Source: Caballeronia sordidicola (GTDB lineage: Bacteria; Pseudomonadota; Gammaproteobacteria; Burkholderiales; Burkholderiaceae). Taken from it: DNA of 33,903 nucleotides. A model generated the notes under the pieces. The model had not been told where the DNA came from, did not search any database, and worked only from the letters and a program-made list of their open reading frames with translations. The position numbers were made by a program, and so were the translations under genes. The stretch is taken from the NCBI RefSeq assembly GCF_001544455.2, contig NZ_FCOC02000037.1, positions 1 to 33,903 on the forward strand. Reading direction: 5' to 3'. How positions within the stretch are numbered: position 1 is the first letter of the stretch; each line of letters opens with the position of its first letter. Shown one piece after another: positions 8,165 to 16,682 of this stretch.

Positions 8165-8941
8165 ATGTCCAACAACGTTCCATTGCTTGAAATATGTGCC
8201 GGCTCGGTGACTTCGTGCGTTGCGGCGCAGGAGGGTGGCGCGGATCGTGTCGAACTGTGCGACAACCTGCTCGAGGGTGGCACCACGCCTTCTTACGGCA
8301 CGCTCGCAAGCGCGAGGGACGTTTTGCGAATACCGTTGAACGTCATCATTCGTCCGCGTGGAGGCGACTTCCTGTATTCGGAGGTGGAATTCGACGTAAT
8401 GGAGCGTGACGTCCTTGCCTGCACACGACTTGGCGCGGACGGCGTGGTGATTGGTCTGCTTACCGCTGACGGCGATATCGATGTACCCCGCACCCGGCGT
8501 CTGGTTGAACTCGCCGCGCCTATGTCCGTTACGTTCCACCGGGCGTTTGATGTCGCGCGCAATCCGCTTCGCGCGCTGGAAGATATTATTTCTGCGGGCT
8601 GCAACCGTCTTCTCACATCCGGCCAGGAAGCGAGCGCACCGCAAGGCGCGGCGCTGATAACCAAGCTGCGCGAGGCCGCGGCGGACCGGCTCAAGATCAT
8701 GCCTGGCGCGGGAATCCGGCTGAACAACATTGCGCAACTGGTTACTGAGACGAGGTGTGTCGAATATCACACTTCCGGCCGCGCGCCGTTCGCGAGCGGC
8801 ATGCGCTATCGCAATGAGCGCGTGAAGATGGGCGGCCCGGGGCAGGATGAGTATGCGATGGTGGAAACTTCGCAGGACCTGGTGAGACAGATCCGCGTTG
8901 AAGCAGATCAGGCATGGGAACGTGTGCGCCGCTCAGCCTGA
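8165..8941 (+). CDS. cutC: CutC family protein
   Basis: 258 residues, TIM-barrel CutC family (E. coli CutC is about 248). Family hallmarks are GGADRVELCDNLLEGGTTPS near residue 24, VIIRPRGGDFLYS near 61-73, MSVTFHRAFD near 120 and the C-terminal VEYHTSGR segment. It was first described as a copper homeostasis protein, but that role is disputed, so the biochemical function is best left open. I chose ATG 8165 because GAGGGA lies 6 bases upstream; an upstream in-frame ATG at 8144 lacks such a site. It stands alone and converges with hemJ, with only 17 bp between the stops. Confidence 0.93.
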   Translation: MSNNVPLLEICAGSVTSCVAAQEGGADRVELCDNLLEGGTTPSYGTLASARDVLRIPLNVIIRPRGGDFLYSEVEFDVMERDVLACTRLGADGVVIGLLTADGDIDVPRTRRLVELAAPMSVTFHRAFDVARNPLRALEDIISAGCNRLLTSGQEASAPQGAALITKLREAAADRLKIMPGAGIRLNNIAQLVTETRCVEYHTSGRAPFASGMRYRNERVKMGGPGQDEYAMVETSQDLVRQIRVEADQAWERVRRSA

Positions 8942-8958
8942 CTTGGCAGCAATCCAGG

Positions 8959-9384
8959 TTAGAAGGGCTTCAAGACAACCAGGAGCGTCGCACCAAGCAG
9001 TCCAAGAACCGGGAATTCGTTATACATCCGATACCATTTATGAGAACGCTTGTTTTCACCGCGCTGAAAGCGCCCGAGCAGGACGCCGCAATAGGCGTGG
9101 TAAATAATCACAAGCGCGACGATACCCAGTTTGGCATGCATCCACCCCTGCCCCTGCCCAATCCCCACCACCAGAAACAGCCACACGCCGCACGCCAGCG
9201 CGGGCACTGCAATAAACGTCATGAACCGGAACAGCTTGCGCGCCATTTGCAACAGCCGTTGGGTCGCGGCGGCGTCGGTTTCCATCGCAAGATTGACGAA
9301 GATCCGGGGCAGGTAAAACAGGCCGGCGAACCACGAGGCCACTAATACTATGTGCAACGATTTGATCCAGAGCATCAGGGCCAT
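8959..9384 (-). CDS. hemJ: HemJ-type protoporphyrinogen IX oxidase (UPF0093/CopD-like membrane protein)
   Basis: 141 residues with four predicted membrane helices. The first helix carries WIKSLHIVLVASWFAGLFYL (His11) and RIFV. The third region carries HAKLGIVALVIIYH (His83, Lys85), matching the conserved His and Lys of HemJ. HemJ oxidises protoporphyrinogen IX to protoporphyrin IX in haem synthesis in bacteria lacking HemG/HemY. Many annotations call this family only CopD-like. The gene lies 44 bp after proA on the same strand and may be read from the same transcript. The Shine-Dalgarno match is weak. Confidence 0.82.
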   Translation of the reverse strand: MALMLWIKSLHIVLVASWFAGLFYLPRIFVNLAMETDAAATQRLLQMARKLFRFMTFIAVPALACGVWLFLVVGIGQGQGWMHAKLGIVALVIIYHAYCGVLLGRFQRGENKRSHKWYRMYNEFPVLGLLGATLLVVLKPF

Positions 9385-9428
9385 TTTTTCGCTTGTATGT
9401 GTGCTTGTTAGCGTGTTCAGTTCTGCGA

Positions 9429-10706
9429 TCAGTTACGGATTTCCCCGTGTCCAAACACGACGTATTTCAACGATGTCAATCCATCCAGTCCAACCGGACC
9501 GCGCGCGTGGAGCTTGTCGTTTGAAATACCGATTTCCGCACCGAGGCCGAATTCGAAACCATCGGCGAAACGCGTCGATGCGTTGACCATCACGCTCGCC
9601 GAATCCACTTCGCGAAGAAAGCGCATGGCGCGGTCGTGATCCTCGGTGATGATGGCGTCGGTGTGATGCGAGCTGTAGGTGTTGATGTGATCGATAGCGG
9701 CGTCCAGGCCGTCGACCAGCTTGATCGACAGAACCGGCGCGAGGTATTCGGTGCTCCAGTCGGCTTCGGTGGCGTCGACCAGCGCTCCGTCATGGCGCGC
9801 GTGGTCGAGCACGGCGCGGCTCGCGGCATCCACGCGCAACTCCACGTCCTTCGCCTTGAACGCTTTCGCGAGCAACGGCAACGCTTCTGCCGCAATCCCG
9901 CGCGCGATCAGCAGCGTTTCCATGGTGTTGCAGGTTCCGTACCGGTGCGTCTTCGCGTTGTCGCAGACGTTGAGCGCCTTCGTGAGATCGGCGCGGTCGT
10001 CCACATAGACGTGGCAGATACCGTCGAGGTGTTTGATCATCGGCACGCGGGCTTCTTCCATCAGGCGCGCAATCAGGCTCTTGCCGCCGCGCGGCACGAT
10101 CACATCCACGTATTCGGTCATGGTGATCAGCTTGCCCACCGCGGCACGATCCGCAGTCGATACAACCTGCACCGCGTCTTGCGGCAAGCCGGCTGCCTCC
10201 AGTCCTTCGCTGATCAGCTTCGCGAGGGCGGCGTTGCATTCGAGCGCCTCGGAACCGCCGCGCAGGATAGCCGCGTTGCCGGACTTCAGGCAAAGCGCGG
10301 CTGCATCGATAGTCACGTTCGGCCGCGACTCATAGATGATCCCGATCACGCCGAGCGGCACGCGCATCTGGCCGACCTGAATGCCAGTCGGCCGAAATTT
10401 CAACCCGCTGATTTCACCAATAGGATCAGCCAGCGCGGCAACCTGCCGCAAGCCTTCGATCATTGTGTTCAACGCTTTATCCGAAAGCGTCAGCCGGTCG
10501 ATAAACGCCGCGTCGTGGCCTTTATCGCGTGCACGGGCAAGATCTCGCGCGTTTGCGTCTTTCAACTCGGCGCGATCGCGTTCGATGGCGTCGGCGATGG
10601 CGTCGAGCGCGGCGTTCTTCGCAGCCGTGGAGGCCCGCGCCATGGCGCGCGAAGCGCGGCGCGCGCGGCGGCCGAGGCCGGTCATGTATTCGTCGATGCT
10701 GGTCAT
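9429..10706 (-). CDS. proA: Gamma-glutamyl phosphate reductase
   Basis: 425 residues, full length. It reduces gamma-glutamyl phosphate to glutamate semialdehyde with NADPH in proline synthesis. The aldehyde-dehydrogenase-fold features are VPLGVIGIIYESRPNVTID (about 117-134), LKSGNAAILRGGSEA (about 140-154) and the catalytic Cys of HRYGTCNTMETLL (about Cys259). Two in-frame ATGs compete, at 10712 and 10706. AAGAG lies 7 bases before the second but only 1 base before the first, so I chose 10706. It lies 76 bp after holA in the leuS-lptE-holA run. proB is not in this window. Confidence 0.96.
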   Translation of the reverse strand: MTSIDEYMTGLGRRARRASRAMARASTAAKNAALDAIADAIERDRAELKDANARDLARARDKGHDAAFIDRLTLSDKALNTMIEGLRQVAALADPIGEISGLKFRPTGIQVGQMRVPLGVIGIIYESRPNVTIDAAALCLKSGNAAILRGGSEALECNAALAKLISEGLEAAGLPQDAVQVVSTADRAAVGKLITMTEYVDVIVPRGGKSLIARLMEEARVPMIKHLDGICHVYVDDRADLTKALNVCDNAKTHRYGTCNTMETLLIARGIAAEALPLLAKAFKAKDVELRVDAASRAVLDHARHDGALVDATEADWSTEYLAPVLSIKLVDGLDAAIDHINTYSSHHTDAIITEDHDRAMRFLREVDSASVMVNASTRFADGFEFGLGAEIGISNDKLHARGPVGLDGLTSLKYVVFGHGEIRN

Positions 10707-10782
10707 CGTCATTCTCTTGGAACGCTGGTGCGCTCAAAGGCGCAAGGATAAGCCTGATTCTAAGCCGATGTGTAAGCCGATG

Positions 10783-11895
10783 TCAGGCCGGCCGCTTTGC
10801 CGGTGCTGCCTTGGCCAAGGCTTGCAGCGGACTGCCCGAGGACGCGACGGTCATCGCGAGTTCGAACATGCCGTCCCAGACATCGGGCGGCGGGTCGCCG
10901 GCACCGGCGCCGCCTCGTGGACCGCTGCCGCCGGTCAGGCCCTTCACCTGACGGTCAAGCTTCGCCGCCAGCGACAATGCCTTTTCCAGCGCCGGCTCGC
11001 TCACGCGCGAGAGCGCCGGGCCGATCAGCCGTTCGCGCGGACCCCAGACCCGGTTTTCGCGCAGCAGCGTGGCAAGCGGCTTGCCCGCCGCCACGCCGCG
11101 TTTCATGCGCAGCAGCGTGCGCACTTCTTCAACCAGCGCCCAGATCACGAGCGTACCGGCTTCGCCCTCGCCTTTCAGCCCGTCGAGCATGCGCGTCAAA
11201 CGGCCGACGTCGCCAGTCAGCATGGCTTCGTTCAGCTTGAACACGTCGTAGCGCGCGACATTGAGCACGGCGTCATGGATCTGCTCGAACGTGAGAACAC
11301 CCGTGGGGTACAAAAGCCCGAGTTTCTGGATTTCCTGATGCGCGGCGAGCAGATTGCCCTCCACCCGCTCGGCGATAAACACCAGCGCACGCCGCCCATC
11401 TTCTCCAGGCGCCACCCGCTGGTTCTGAGCGCTCAACCGCTGCCCGATCCACATGGGCAACTGCGCGCGCTCGACCGGATCGATCTTCAGCGCGACACCC
11501 GGCCCGCTCAACGCCGTGAACCACGCGGACTTTTGCGTGGCGGCGTCGAGGCGCGGCAAGGTGATGAGCGTGAGAACGTCGGGGTTATCGGCGGCGGCCA
11601 GCGTCTTCAGCGCCTCGCCGCCTTCCTTGCCGGGCTTGCCCGTTGGAATGCGCAACTCGACCAGTTGGCGGTCGCCGAACAGCGACATCGACTGGCTTGC
11701 GCCCAGCAGCGAACTCCAGTCGAAATACCGGTCGACCACGAACACCGAGCGATCCGTGAACCCTTGCGCCCGCGCCGACGCGCGAATCTTGTCCGACGCT
11801 TCCTGCACGAGCAGATGCTCGTCGCCATAAACGACGTACAGGCCTTTCAGCCCTTTCGCGAGGTGCGCGTCGAGCGCGTCGAGTCGGAGTTGCAT
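10783..11895 (-). CDS. holA: DNA polymerase III delta subunit (clamp loader)
   Basis: 370 residues. It has the three-domain architecture of HolA: an N-terminal ATPase-like domain without a Walker A motif (GLYVVYGDEHLLVQEA at about 17-33, TLITLPRLDAATQKSAWF at about 108-125), a middle domain (ERVEGNLLAAHQEIQKLGLL) and a helical collar domain. Delta opens the beta sliding clamp during loading. A Gly/Pro/Ala-rich linker (about 322-338, SGPRGGAGAGDPPP) before the last helices is not part of the E. coli protein as I recall it. It starts 21 bp after lptE on the same strand; the Shine-Dalgarno match is poor, suggesting coupled translation. Confidence 0.95.
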   Translation of the reverse strand: MQLRLDALDAHLAKGLKGLYVVYGDEHLLVQEASDKIRASARAQGFTDRSVFVVDRYFDWSSLLGASQSMSLFGDRQLVELRIPTGKPGKEGGEALKTLAAADNPDVLTLITLPRLDAATQKSAWFTALSGPGVALKIDPVERAQLPMWIGQRLSAQNQRVAPGEDGRRALVFIAERVEGNLLAAHQEIQKLGLLYPTGVLTFEQIHDAVLNVARYDVFKLNEAMLTGDVGRLTRMLDGLKGEGEAGTLVIWALVEEVRTLLRMKRGVAAGKPLATLLRENRVWGPRERLIGPALSRVSEPALEKALSLAAKLDRQVKGLTGGSGPRGGAGAGDPPPDVWDGMFELAMTVASSGSPLQALAKAAPAKRPA

Positions 11896-11916
11896 GGTTG
11901 TCTGCGGCGTACGCGC

Positions 11917-12534
11917 TTAAAGCGGAGGCACAGGCAACGGCGCGCGCGGCGCGATGCCCGGCAACGCTTCGCTCGGCGCCGGATGCAGCGAACGCACGAC
12001 AGCAAGCCGACGCGTCAACTGATCGACGGCGTCGAACTGCATGTCGCGGAACAGCGTCTGGGCTTCCGTACCCTTCGCGAGCGTGAACTGGTCGCTATAG
12101 GTCAAGGCCCGGTTCAACGCGATCGTGCTGGGTGGAATCAGAAGCGTGCCGTCCGCGCCGACCATGGAATAGGACAGGTTGTAGTCAAGTTCGTATTCCT
12201 GCACGACGCCTTGCGCGTTCAGGCTCAACGTCCGCATGCCGGATCCGCCGCCCAGCGTGAGAATGGCGTCGGGTTTTTCGGATGCCTTGACAATCACCGT
12301 GTCGCTGCCGCCTTCCACCACGCGCTGCAAGCGTCCGAGCATCTCCGGCGTGCCGCCGTTGATGGCGAGCCGCTTGAACGCGTAATCCTGCTGGCCGCGC
12401 AACTGGAAACCGCATGCGCAGAGCAGCAATGCGCCGCACGCCAGCGAAAGAATCGACCGCCGGCTGATGGTTACGCTCCCGGCGGTTTTTGTCTTCGTCC
12501 GAGTGTGGGTCGAACCCAGGCCTTTGCTGCTCAC
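11917..12534 (-). CDS. lptE: LPS-assembly lipoprotein LptE
   Basis: LptE plugs the LptD barrel and helps deliver lipopolysaccharide to the outer leaflet. The segment CGFQLRGQQDYAFKRLAIN after the lipobox (LCAC) is characteristic, and the ending is the usual short alpha/beta domain. I prefer the GTG at 12534 (205 residues, lipidated Cys41): GGAGG lies exactly 5 bases upstream (12544-12540). The longer frame starts at ATG 12576, overlaps the leuS stop by 4 bp and lacks a Shine-Dalgarno site, but translational coupling could still use it. The signal peptide contains ISRRSILSL, which resembles a twin-arginine motif. The order leuS-lptE-holA is normal for proteobacteria. Confidence 0.92.
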   Translation of the reverse strand: MSSKGLGSTHTRTKTKTAGSVTISRRSILSLACGALLLCACGFQLRGQQDYAFKRLAINGGTPEMLGRLQRVVEGGSDTVIVKASEKPDAILTLGGGSGMRTLSLNAQGVVQEYELDYNLSYSMVGADGTLLIPPSTIALNRALTYSDQFTLAKGTEAQTLFRDMQFDAVDQLTRRLAVVRSLHPAPSEALPGIAPRAPLPVPPL

Positions 12535-12572
12535 AACGTCCTCCAGAATTTTCACGGCACGCGAACTCAGGC

Positions 12573-15167
12573 TCATACGACCACGTTGACCAGTCGGCCC
12601 GGAACGACAATAACCTTCTTCGGCGTACGCCCTTCCGAGAATTTCTCGAACATCTCGTGCGCAACCGCCGCTTTTTCGATGTCCTCGCGCGACGCGTCCT
12701 TCGCCATGGTCAACGACCCGCGCACCTTGCCGTTCACCTGCAGCACGAGTTCTATTTCGGACTGCTCCAGCGCCGCTTCATCCACCTTCGGCCAGGGTGC
12801 GTCGAGCAAGCTGCCGAATACGCTGGCGTAACCGAGTTCCTGCCACAACTGGAACGTGATGTGCGGCACGACCGGATACAGCACGCGCAGCAACACGCCA
12901 AAGGTCTCGTTGACAACAGCGGGCGTTGCGTCTTTCGCGCTGTCCACGGCGTTCAACATCTTCATGGCCGCCGATACAACCGTGTTGTACTGCAAACGGC
13001 CATAGTCGAAATCGGCTTGTTTCAGGATGGTGTAGATCTCGCGGCGCAGCGTGCGATCTGAATCGTTGAGTTTCGATGTATCGAGCTTGCCATGCATTTT
13101 GAGCGCGTCCGCACGGCCATGCGCCAATTGCCATACGCGACGCAGGAAACGGCTCGCGCCCTCCACGCCCGTGCCCGACCACTCGAGCGATTGTTCGGGC
13201 GGTGCTGCAAACATCACGAAGAGGCGCGCGGTGTCAGCGCCGTAAGCATCGATCAGCGATTGCGGATCCACGCCGTTGTTCTTCGACTTCGACATCTTCT
13301 CCACGCCGCCGATCACCACCGGCTGGCCGTCGGCGTTCAGCACCGCGCCGACAGGGCGGCCCTTGTCGTCGTGCGAAACGGTCACGTCCGCCGGATTGAT
13401 CCACGTCTTCTTGCCCGCTGCATCTTCACGATAGTACGTCTCGTTCAGCACCATGCCCTGCGTGAGCAGGTTTTTCGCGGGTTCGTCGAAGCTCACCAGA
13501 CCGAGATCGCGCATGACCTTGGTCCAGAAACGCGAATACAAAAGGTGAAGAATCGCATGCTCGATCCCGCCGATGTACTGGTCCATCGGCATCCAGTAAT
13601 CGGTTCGCTCGTCGACCATCGACCTGGCGTCGGGTGCTGCGTAGCGCGAGAAGTACCATGACGAATCCACGAACGTATCCATGGTGTCGGTTTCACGTTT
13701 TGCCGGCGCACCGCACTTCGGACACGTGCAATTGACGAACGCTTCAGACTTCGCGAGGGGATTGCCCGTGCCATCCGGCACGAGGTCTTCCGGCAACACA
13801 ACCGGCAGATCGGCTTCCGGCACCGGCACGTCGCCGCAGGTCGCGCAATGGATGATCGGGATCGGCGTACCCCAATAGCGCTGGCGGGAAATGCCCCAGT
13901 CGCGCAAGCGCCAGGTGATTTGTTTATCGCCGAAATTTTTCGCTTTCAGGTCTGCCGCGATTGCGTTGACGGCTTCCTCGAAGTCGAGGCCGTCATATTT
14001 GCCGCTGTTGACGAGCGTGCCAACGCCCTTTTCGCCGTACCACTCTTCCCATGCGTCCGTGCTGTAGGTCTTGCCTTCAACCGCGACGACCTGCCTGATC
14101 GGCAGGTTGTATTTCTTCGCGAACGCGAAATCGCGTTCGTCGTGCGACGGCACGCCCATCACGGCACCTTCGCCGTAGCTCATGAGCACGTAGTTACCCA
14201 CCCACACTTCGACCTTTTCCTGCGTCAGCGGATGCGTAACGAAGAAGCCCGTCGGCATGCCCTTCTTTTCCATGGTCGCGACGTCGGCCTCGGCCACGCC
14301 GCCGCGCTTGCATTCTTCGATAAACACTTGCAACGCCGGATTATCGCGAGCCAGGCGCGTTGCCAGCGGATGTTCCGCGGCGACTGCTGCAAAGGTCACA
14401 CCCATGATGGTGTCAGCGCGCGTGGTGAAGACGCGCAGCAATTTGCTTTCGCCGTCGATCTCGTACGGGAAGCCGAAGTTCACGCCGAAGCTTTTGCCAA
14501 TCCAGTTCTGCTGCATCACCTTCACGCGCTCGGGCCAGCCGAGACCGTCGAGGTCGCCGAGCAACTGATCTGCGTAATCCGTGATGCGCATGTAATACAT
14601 CGGGATTTCGCGCTTTTCCACCAGCGCGCCCGAGCGCCAGCCGCGCCCGTCGATCACCTGCTCGTTCGCGAGCACGGTCTGGTCTTCAGGGTCCCAGTTC
14701 ACCGTCCCGGTCTTCTTGTACGCAATGCCCTTTTCCAGCATCTTCAGGAACAGCCACTGGTTCCACTTGTAGTACTCGGGTTTGCAGGATGCGATTTCCC
14801 GCGACCAGTCGATAGCCAGTCCCATCGACTGCATCTGCTTCTTCATGTACTCGATGTTGTCGTAGGTCCACTTCGCCGGCGGCACGTTGTTCGCCATCGC
14901 GGCGTTTTCCGCCGGCATGCCGAACGCGTCCCAGCCCATCGGCATCAGCACATTGTGGCCGTTCATGCGCAGGAACCGGTACATCACGTCGTTGATCGTG
15001 TAGTTGCGCACATGGCCCATGTGCAGCTTGCCCGACGGGTACGGCAACATGGACACGCAGTAGAACTTCGGCTTGTCGCTGGTTTCGGTCGACCGATAGA
15101 CATCTTTCGCGCGCCAGTCGCTTTGCGCTGCGGATTCGACGTCGGCGGGTACGTATTTATCTTGCAT
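12573..15167 (-). CDS. leuS: Leucyl-tRNA synthetase
   Basis: 864 residues, full length for the bacterial enzyme. It charges tRNA-Leu. The class I signature HMGH is at 49-52 (PYPSGKLHMGHVRNY) and KMSKS at about 622 (VEKMSKSKNNG). The editing domain lies between (about 225-420, including MGVPSHDERDF), and a zinc-type cluster is visible as CATCGDVP ... CTCPKCGAP near 450-485. The anticodon-binding domain and C-terminal tail are intact (ending VPGRLVNVVV). The start at 15167 is supported by the conserved N-terminus YVPADVES. A TATAAT promoter box lies 231-236 bp upstream, which leaves a long leader. lptE overlaps or follows directly. Confidence 0.98.
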   Translation of the reverse strand: MQDKYVPADVESAAQSDWRAKDVYRSTETSDKPKFYCVSMLPYPSGKLHMGHVRNYTINDVMYRFLRMNGHNVLMPMGWDAFGMPAENAAMANNVPPAKWTYDNIEYMKKQMQSMGLAIDWSREIASCKPEYYKWNQWLFLKMLEKGIAYKKTGTVNWDPEDQTVLANEQVIDGRGWRSGALVEKREIPMYYMRITDYADQLLGDLDGLGWPERVKVMQQNWIGKSFGVNFGFPYEIDGESKLLRVFTTRADTIMGVTFAAVAAEHPLATRLARDNPALQVFIEECKRGGVAEADVATMEKKGMPTGFFVTHPLTQEKVEVWVGNYVLMSYGEGAVMGVPSHDERDFAFAKKYNLPIRQVVAVEGKTYSTDAWEEWYGEKGVGTLVNSGKYDGLDFEEAVNAIAADLKAKNFGDKQITWRLRDWGISRQRYWGTPIPIIHCATCGDVPVPEADLPVVLPEDLVPDGTGNPLAKSEAFVNCTCPKCGAPAKRETDTMDTFVDSSWYFSRYAAPDARSMVDERTDYWMPMDQYIGGIEHAILHLLYSRFWTKVMRDLGLVSFDEPAKNLLTQGMVLNETYYREDAAGKKTWINPADVTVSHDDKGRPVGAVLNADGQPVVIGGVEKMSKSKNNGVDPQSLIDAYGADTARLFVMFAAPPEQSLEWSGTGVEGASRFLRRVWQLAHGRADALKMHGKLDTSKLNDSDRTLRREIYTILKQADFDYGRLQYNTVVSAAMKMLNAVDSAKDATPAVVNETFGVLLRVLYPVVPHITFQLWQELGYASVFGSLLDAPWPKVDEAALEQSEIELVLQVNGKVRGSLTMAKDASREDIEKAAVAHEMFEKFSEGRTPKKVIVVPGRLVNVVV

Positions 15168-15477
15168 GGTGTGGTCTTGACGGTTTTGCCTTGCGGCGAT
15201 GTGGCTGTGTTGCCTGGGTCTTGCCTGTGTTTTGCTTCATCGCGCGTCTGACGGGCGAAACTCCAGGCGGTGCTCGGCGGTGTCCGTTCGCGGGTCGCGC
15301 CAAGGTCAAGGCCGTCTGGCATGCGCCCGGGCCGCTTCTTCAGCGTGGTTCCGTTACCCGCGGAGGCAATGGAGGCCGCCCGCGCGGCCAAAGCGCGATT
15401 ATACCGTCGGGGCGAGCGGTTCTGGCGAGGCGTGCGGCCGGGCGGCGTGGCCACCGAAGCGGCCGAGGTTTGCCAGT
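15168..15477. other. leuS upstream region and leader
   Basis: 310 bp between the exbD stop and leuS start (both minus strand). It is very GC-rich and holds no credible gene. It contains a TATAAT box at 15403-15398 on the minus strand (listed separately), so about 224 bases would be untranslated leader. I could not identify a conserved leader structure, leader peptide with Leu codons, or terminator for exbD. Confidence 0.5.
15398..15403 (-). promoter_or_regulatory. Candidate -10 box for the leuS-lptE-holA-proA run
   Basis: A consensus TATAAT on the minus strand in otherwise GC-rich DNA. No good -35 box is seen 16-18 bases upstream (GCCAGA region), so strength is uncertain. The predicted start of transcription is near 15391. 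Confidence 0.45.
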
Positions 15478-15903
15478 CTAATGCCCTGGCTTCGCAGGCT
15501 CCGTCACGAAGCCGATCTTGCTCAAGCCCGCGCTTTGCGCCGCGCCCATCACGCGGGCAATCACGTCGTAATGCGTCGCTGCCGACGCCCTCAAATGAAG
15601 CTCCGGCTGCGTCGCCTTCTTGCCTTCCGCCGCGAATTGCGCCTGCATCTGCTCGAATGCAACCGGCTTGTCGTTCCAATAGAACTTGCCGGTGTCATCG
15701 ATGGAAAGTGTGATCGTGTCCGGCGTCTCGCGTGCAACCTGTGACGCGACCTTGGGCAAATCCAGCCGGATTGCATGCGTGAACAACGGCGCTGTAATGA
15801 TGAAGATAACCAGCAACACCAGCATCACGTCGATCAACGGCGTCATGTTGATCTCCGCCATGGGAGCGCCGTTCGATTTCTTGTCCAGTCCGCCGAAGGC
15901 CAT
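15478..15903 (-). CDS. exbD: ExbD/TolR family energy-transducing protein
   Basis: 141 residues: a short cytoplasmic N-terminus, one membrane helix, and a periplasmic domain. MAEINMTPLIDVMLVLLVIF places the proton-carrying Asp at residue 25, the family's essential residue. With ExbB it forms the proton channel that energises TonB-dependent uptake. I chose ATG 15903 (GGACGA about 7 bases upstream); the same frame is open for 60 more codons, but that stretch looks non-coding and overlaps exbB. It lies 40 bp after exbB. Assignment to ExbD rather than TolR rests on the lack of tolA/tolB/pal neighbours; a TonB is not nearby either. Confidence 0.9.
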   Translation of the reverse strand: MAFGGLDKKSNGAPMAEINMTPLIDVMLVLLVIFIITAPLFTHAIRLDLPKVASQVARETPDTITLSIDDTGKFYWNDKPVAFEQMQAQFAAEGKKATQPELHLRASAATHYDVIARVMGAAQSAGLSKIGFVTEPAKPGH

Positions 15904-15943
15904 GATGTATTCGTCCGGTGCGCGGTTTGCGCTTGGGGATTCG

Positions 15944-16648
15944 TTAAACCACGTGGTCCTGAATAACGGCGCTCTTGATCCGGCGTGGTGCAATGCCGTT
16001 CGTGTAAGCGTGCAGGTCGTGCGCAAAGCCGTCGAGTTCTTCGGATATCTGCCGCACCAGCCGCCCGAGCACGTTGTACGCAAGCACGGCGGGGATGGCG
16101 ACGACCAACCCGAACGCGGTCATGATCAGCGCTTCTCCAACGGGGCCCGCGACGTTTTCGATCATGGCCTGCCCGCTCGCGGCAATGCTGCCGAGCGCGT
16201 GATAAATTCCCCAAACCGTGCCAAGCAGGCCCACGAACGGCGCCGTACTTCCCACCGACGCCAGCAGAACCTGCCCAAACTCAAGCCGCCGTTGTGACAC
16301 CAGCAGCGCATGCCGCAACGCGCGCAACACACGCTCGCCGGGCTCGACATGCGCGATCAGCGCACCCGGCATTTCCGCTTCCGACGCACGCCACGCGGCA
16401 ACCGCAAGCGGCAAGTACACGCGTTCCCGGTCGACTTTCCGCAACTCCGCTATGCCGTCCGAAAGCGTCGCCGCCTGCCAGAACCGCTGCACGGCGCGCG
16501 GCCCCTGGCGTTTCGCACGCACGAGAACCCAGGCCTTCACGATCAGGAAACACCAGCTCGCCACTGACATAACCAGCAGCACGCCCGCCACGCCATGCGT
16601 GATGCCGTCGCTGCTTTGCAAGTAATGGATGATGCCGGTGGTTGCCAT
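15944..16648 (-). CDS. exbB: ExbB/TolQ/MotA family proton channel protein
   Basis: 234 residues with three membrane helices: about 17-40, and a pair in the C-terminal half (LLASVGSTAPFVGLLGTVWGIYHAL near 128-152 and LIMTAFGLVVAIPAVLAYNVL near 174-194). The GSTAPFVGLLGTVWGI and GEALIMTAFGLVVAIPA stretches are family signatures. It pairs with the adjacent ExbD as the inner-membrane motor. It begins 34 bp after dapB on the same strand, an arrangement (bamE-dapB-exbB-exbD) that also places it close to the fur gene. Confidence 0.93.
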   Translation of the reverse strand: MATTGIIHYLQSSDGITHGVAGVLLVMSVASWCFLIVKAWVLVRAKRQGPRAVQRFWQAATLSDGIAELRKVDRERVYLPLAVAAWRASEAEMPGALIAHVEPGERVLRALRHALLVSQRRLEFGQVLLASVGSTAPFVGLLGTVWGIYHALGSIAASGQAMIENVAGPVGEALIMTAFGLVVAIPAVLAYNVLGRLVRQISEELDGFAHDLHAYTNGIAPRRIKSAVIQDHVV

Positions 16649-16682
16649 TAATCGATGACCTTAGGAAATTCAGCGGCGCGGC

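Noticed and set aside
7845..8210. 121-codon plus-strand frame before cutC.
   Set aside because: It overlaps the well-supported cutC start in another frame and has no recognisable sequence features.
10381..12831. 816-codon plus-strand open frame opposite proA, holA and lptE.
   Set aside because: It is the antisense shadow of high-GC coding sequence. The minus-strand genes are unambiguous, and the shadow product is Arg/Gln/His-rich without domains.
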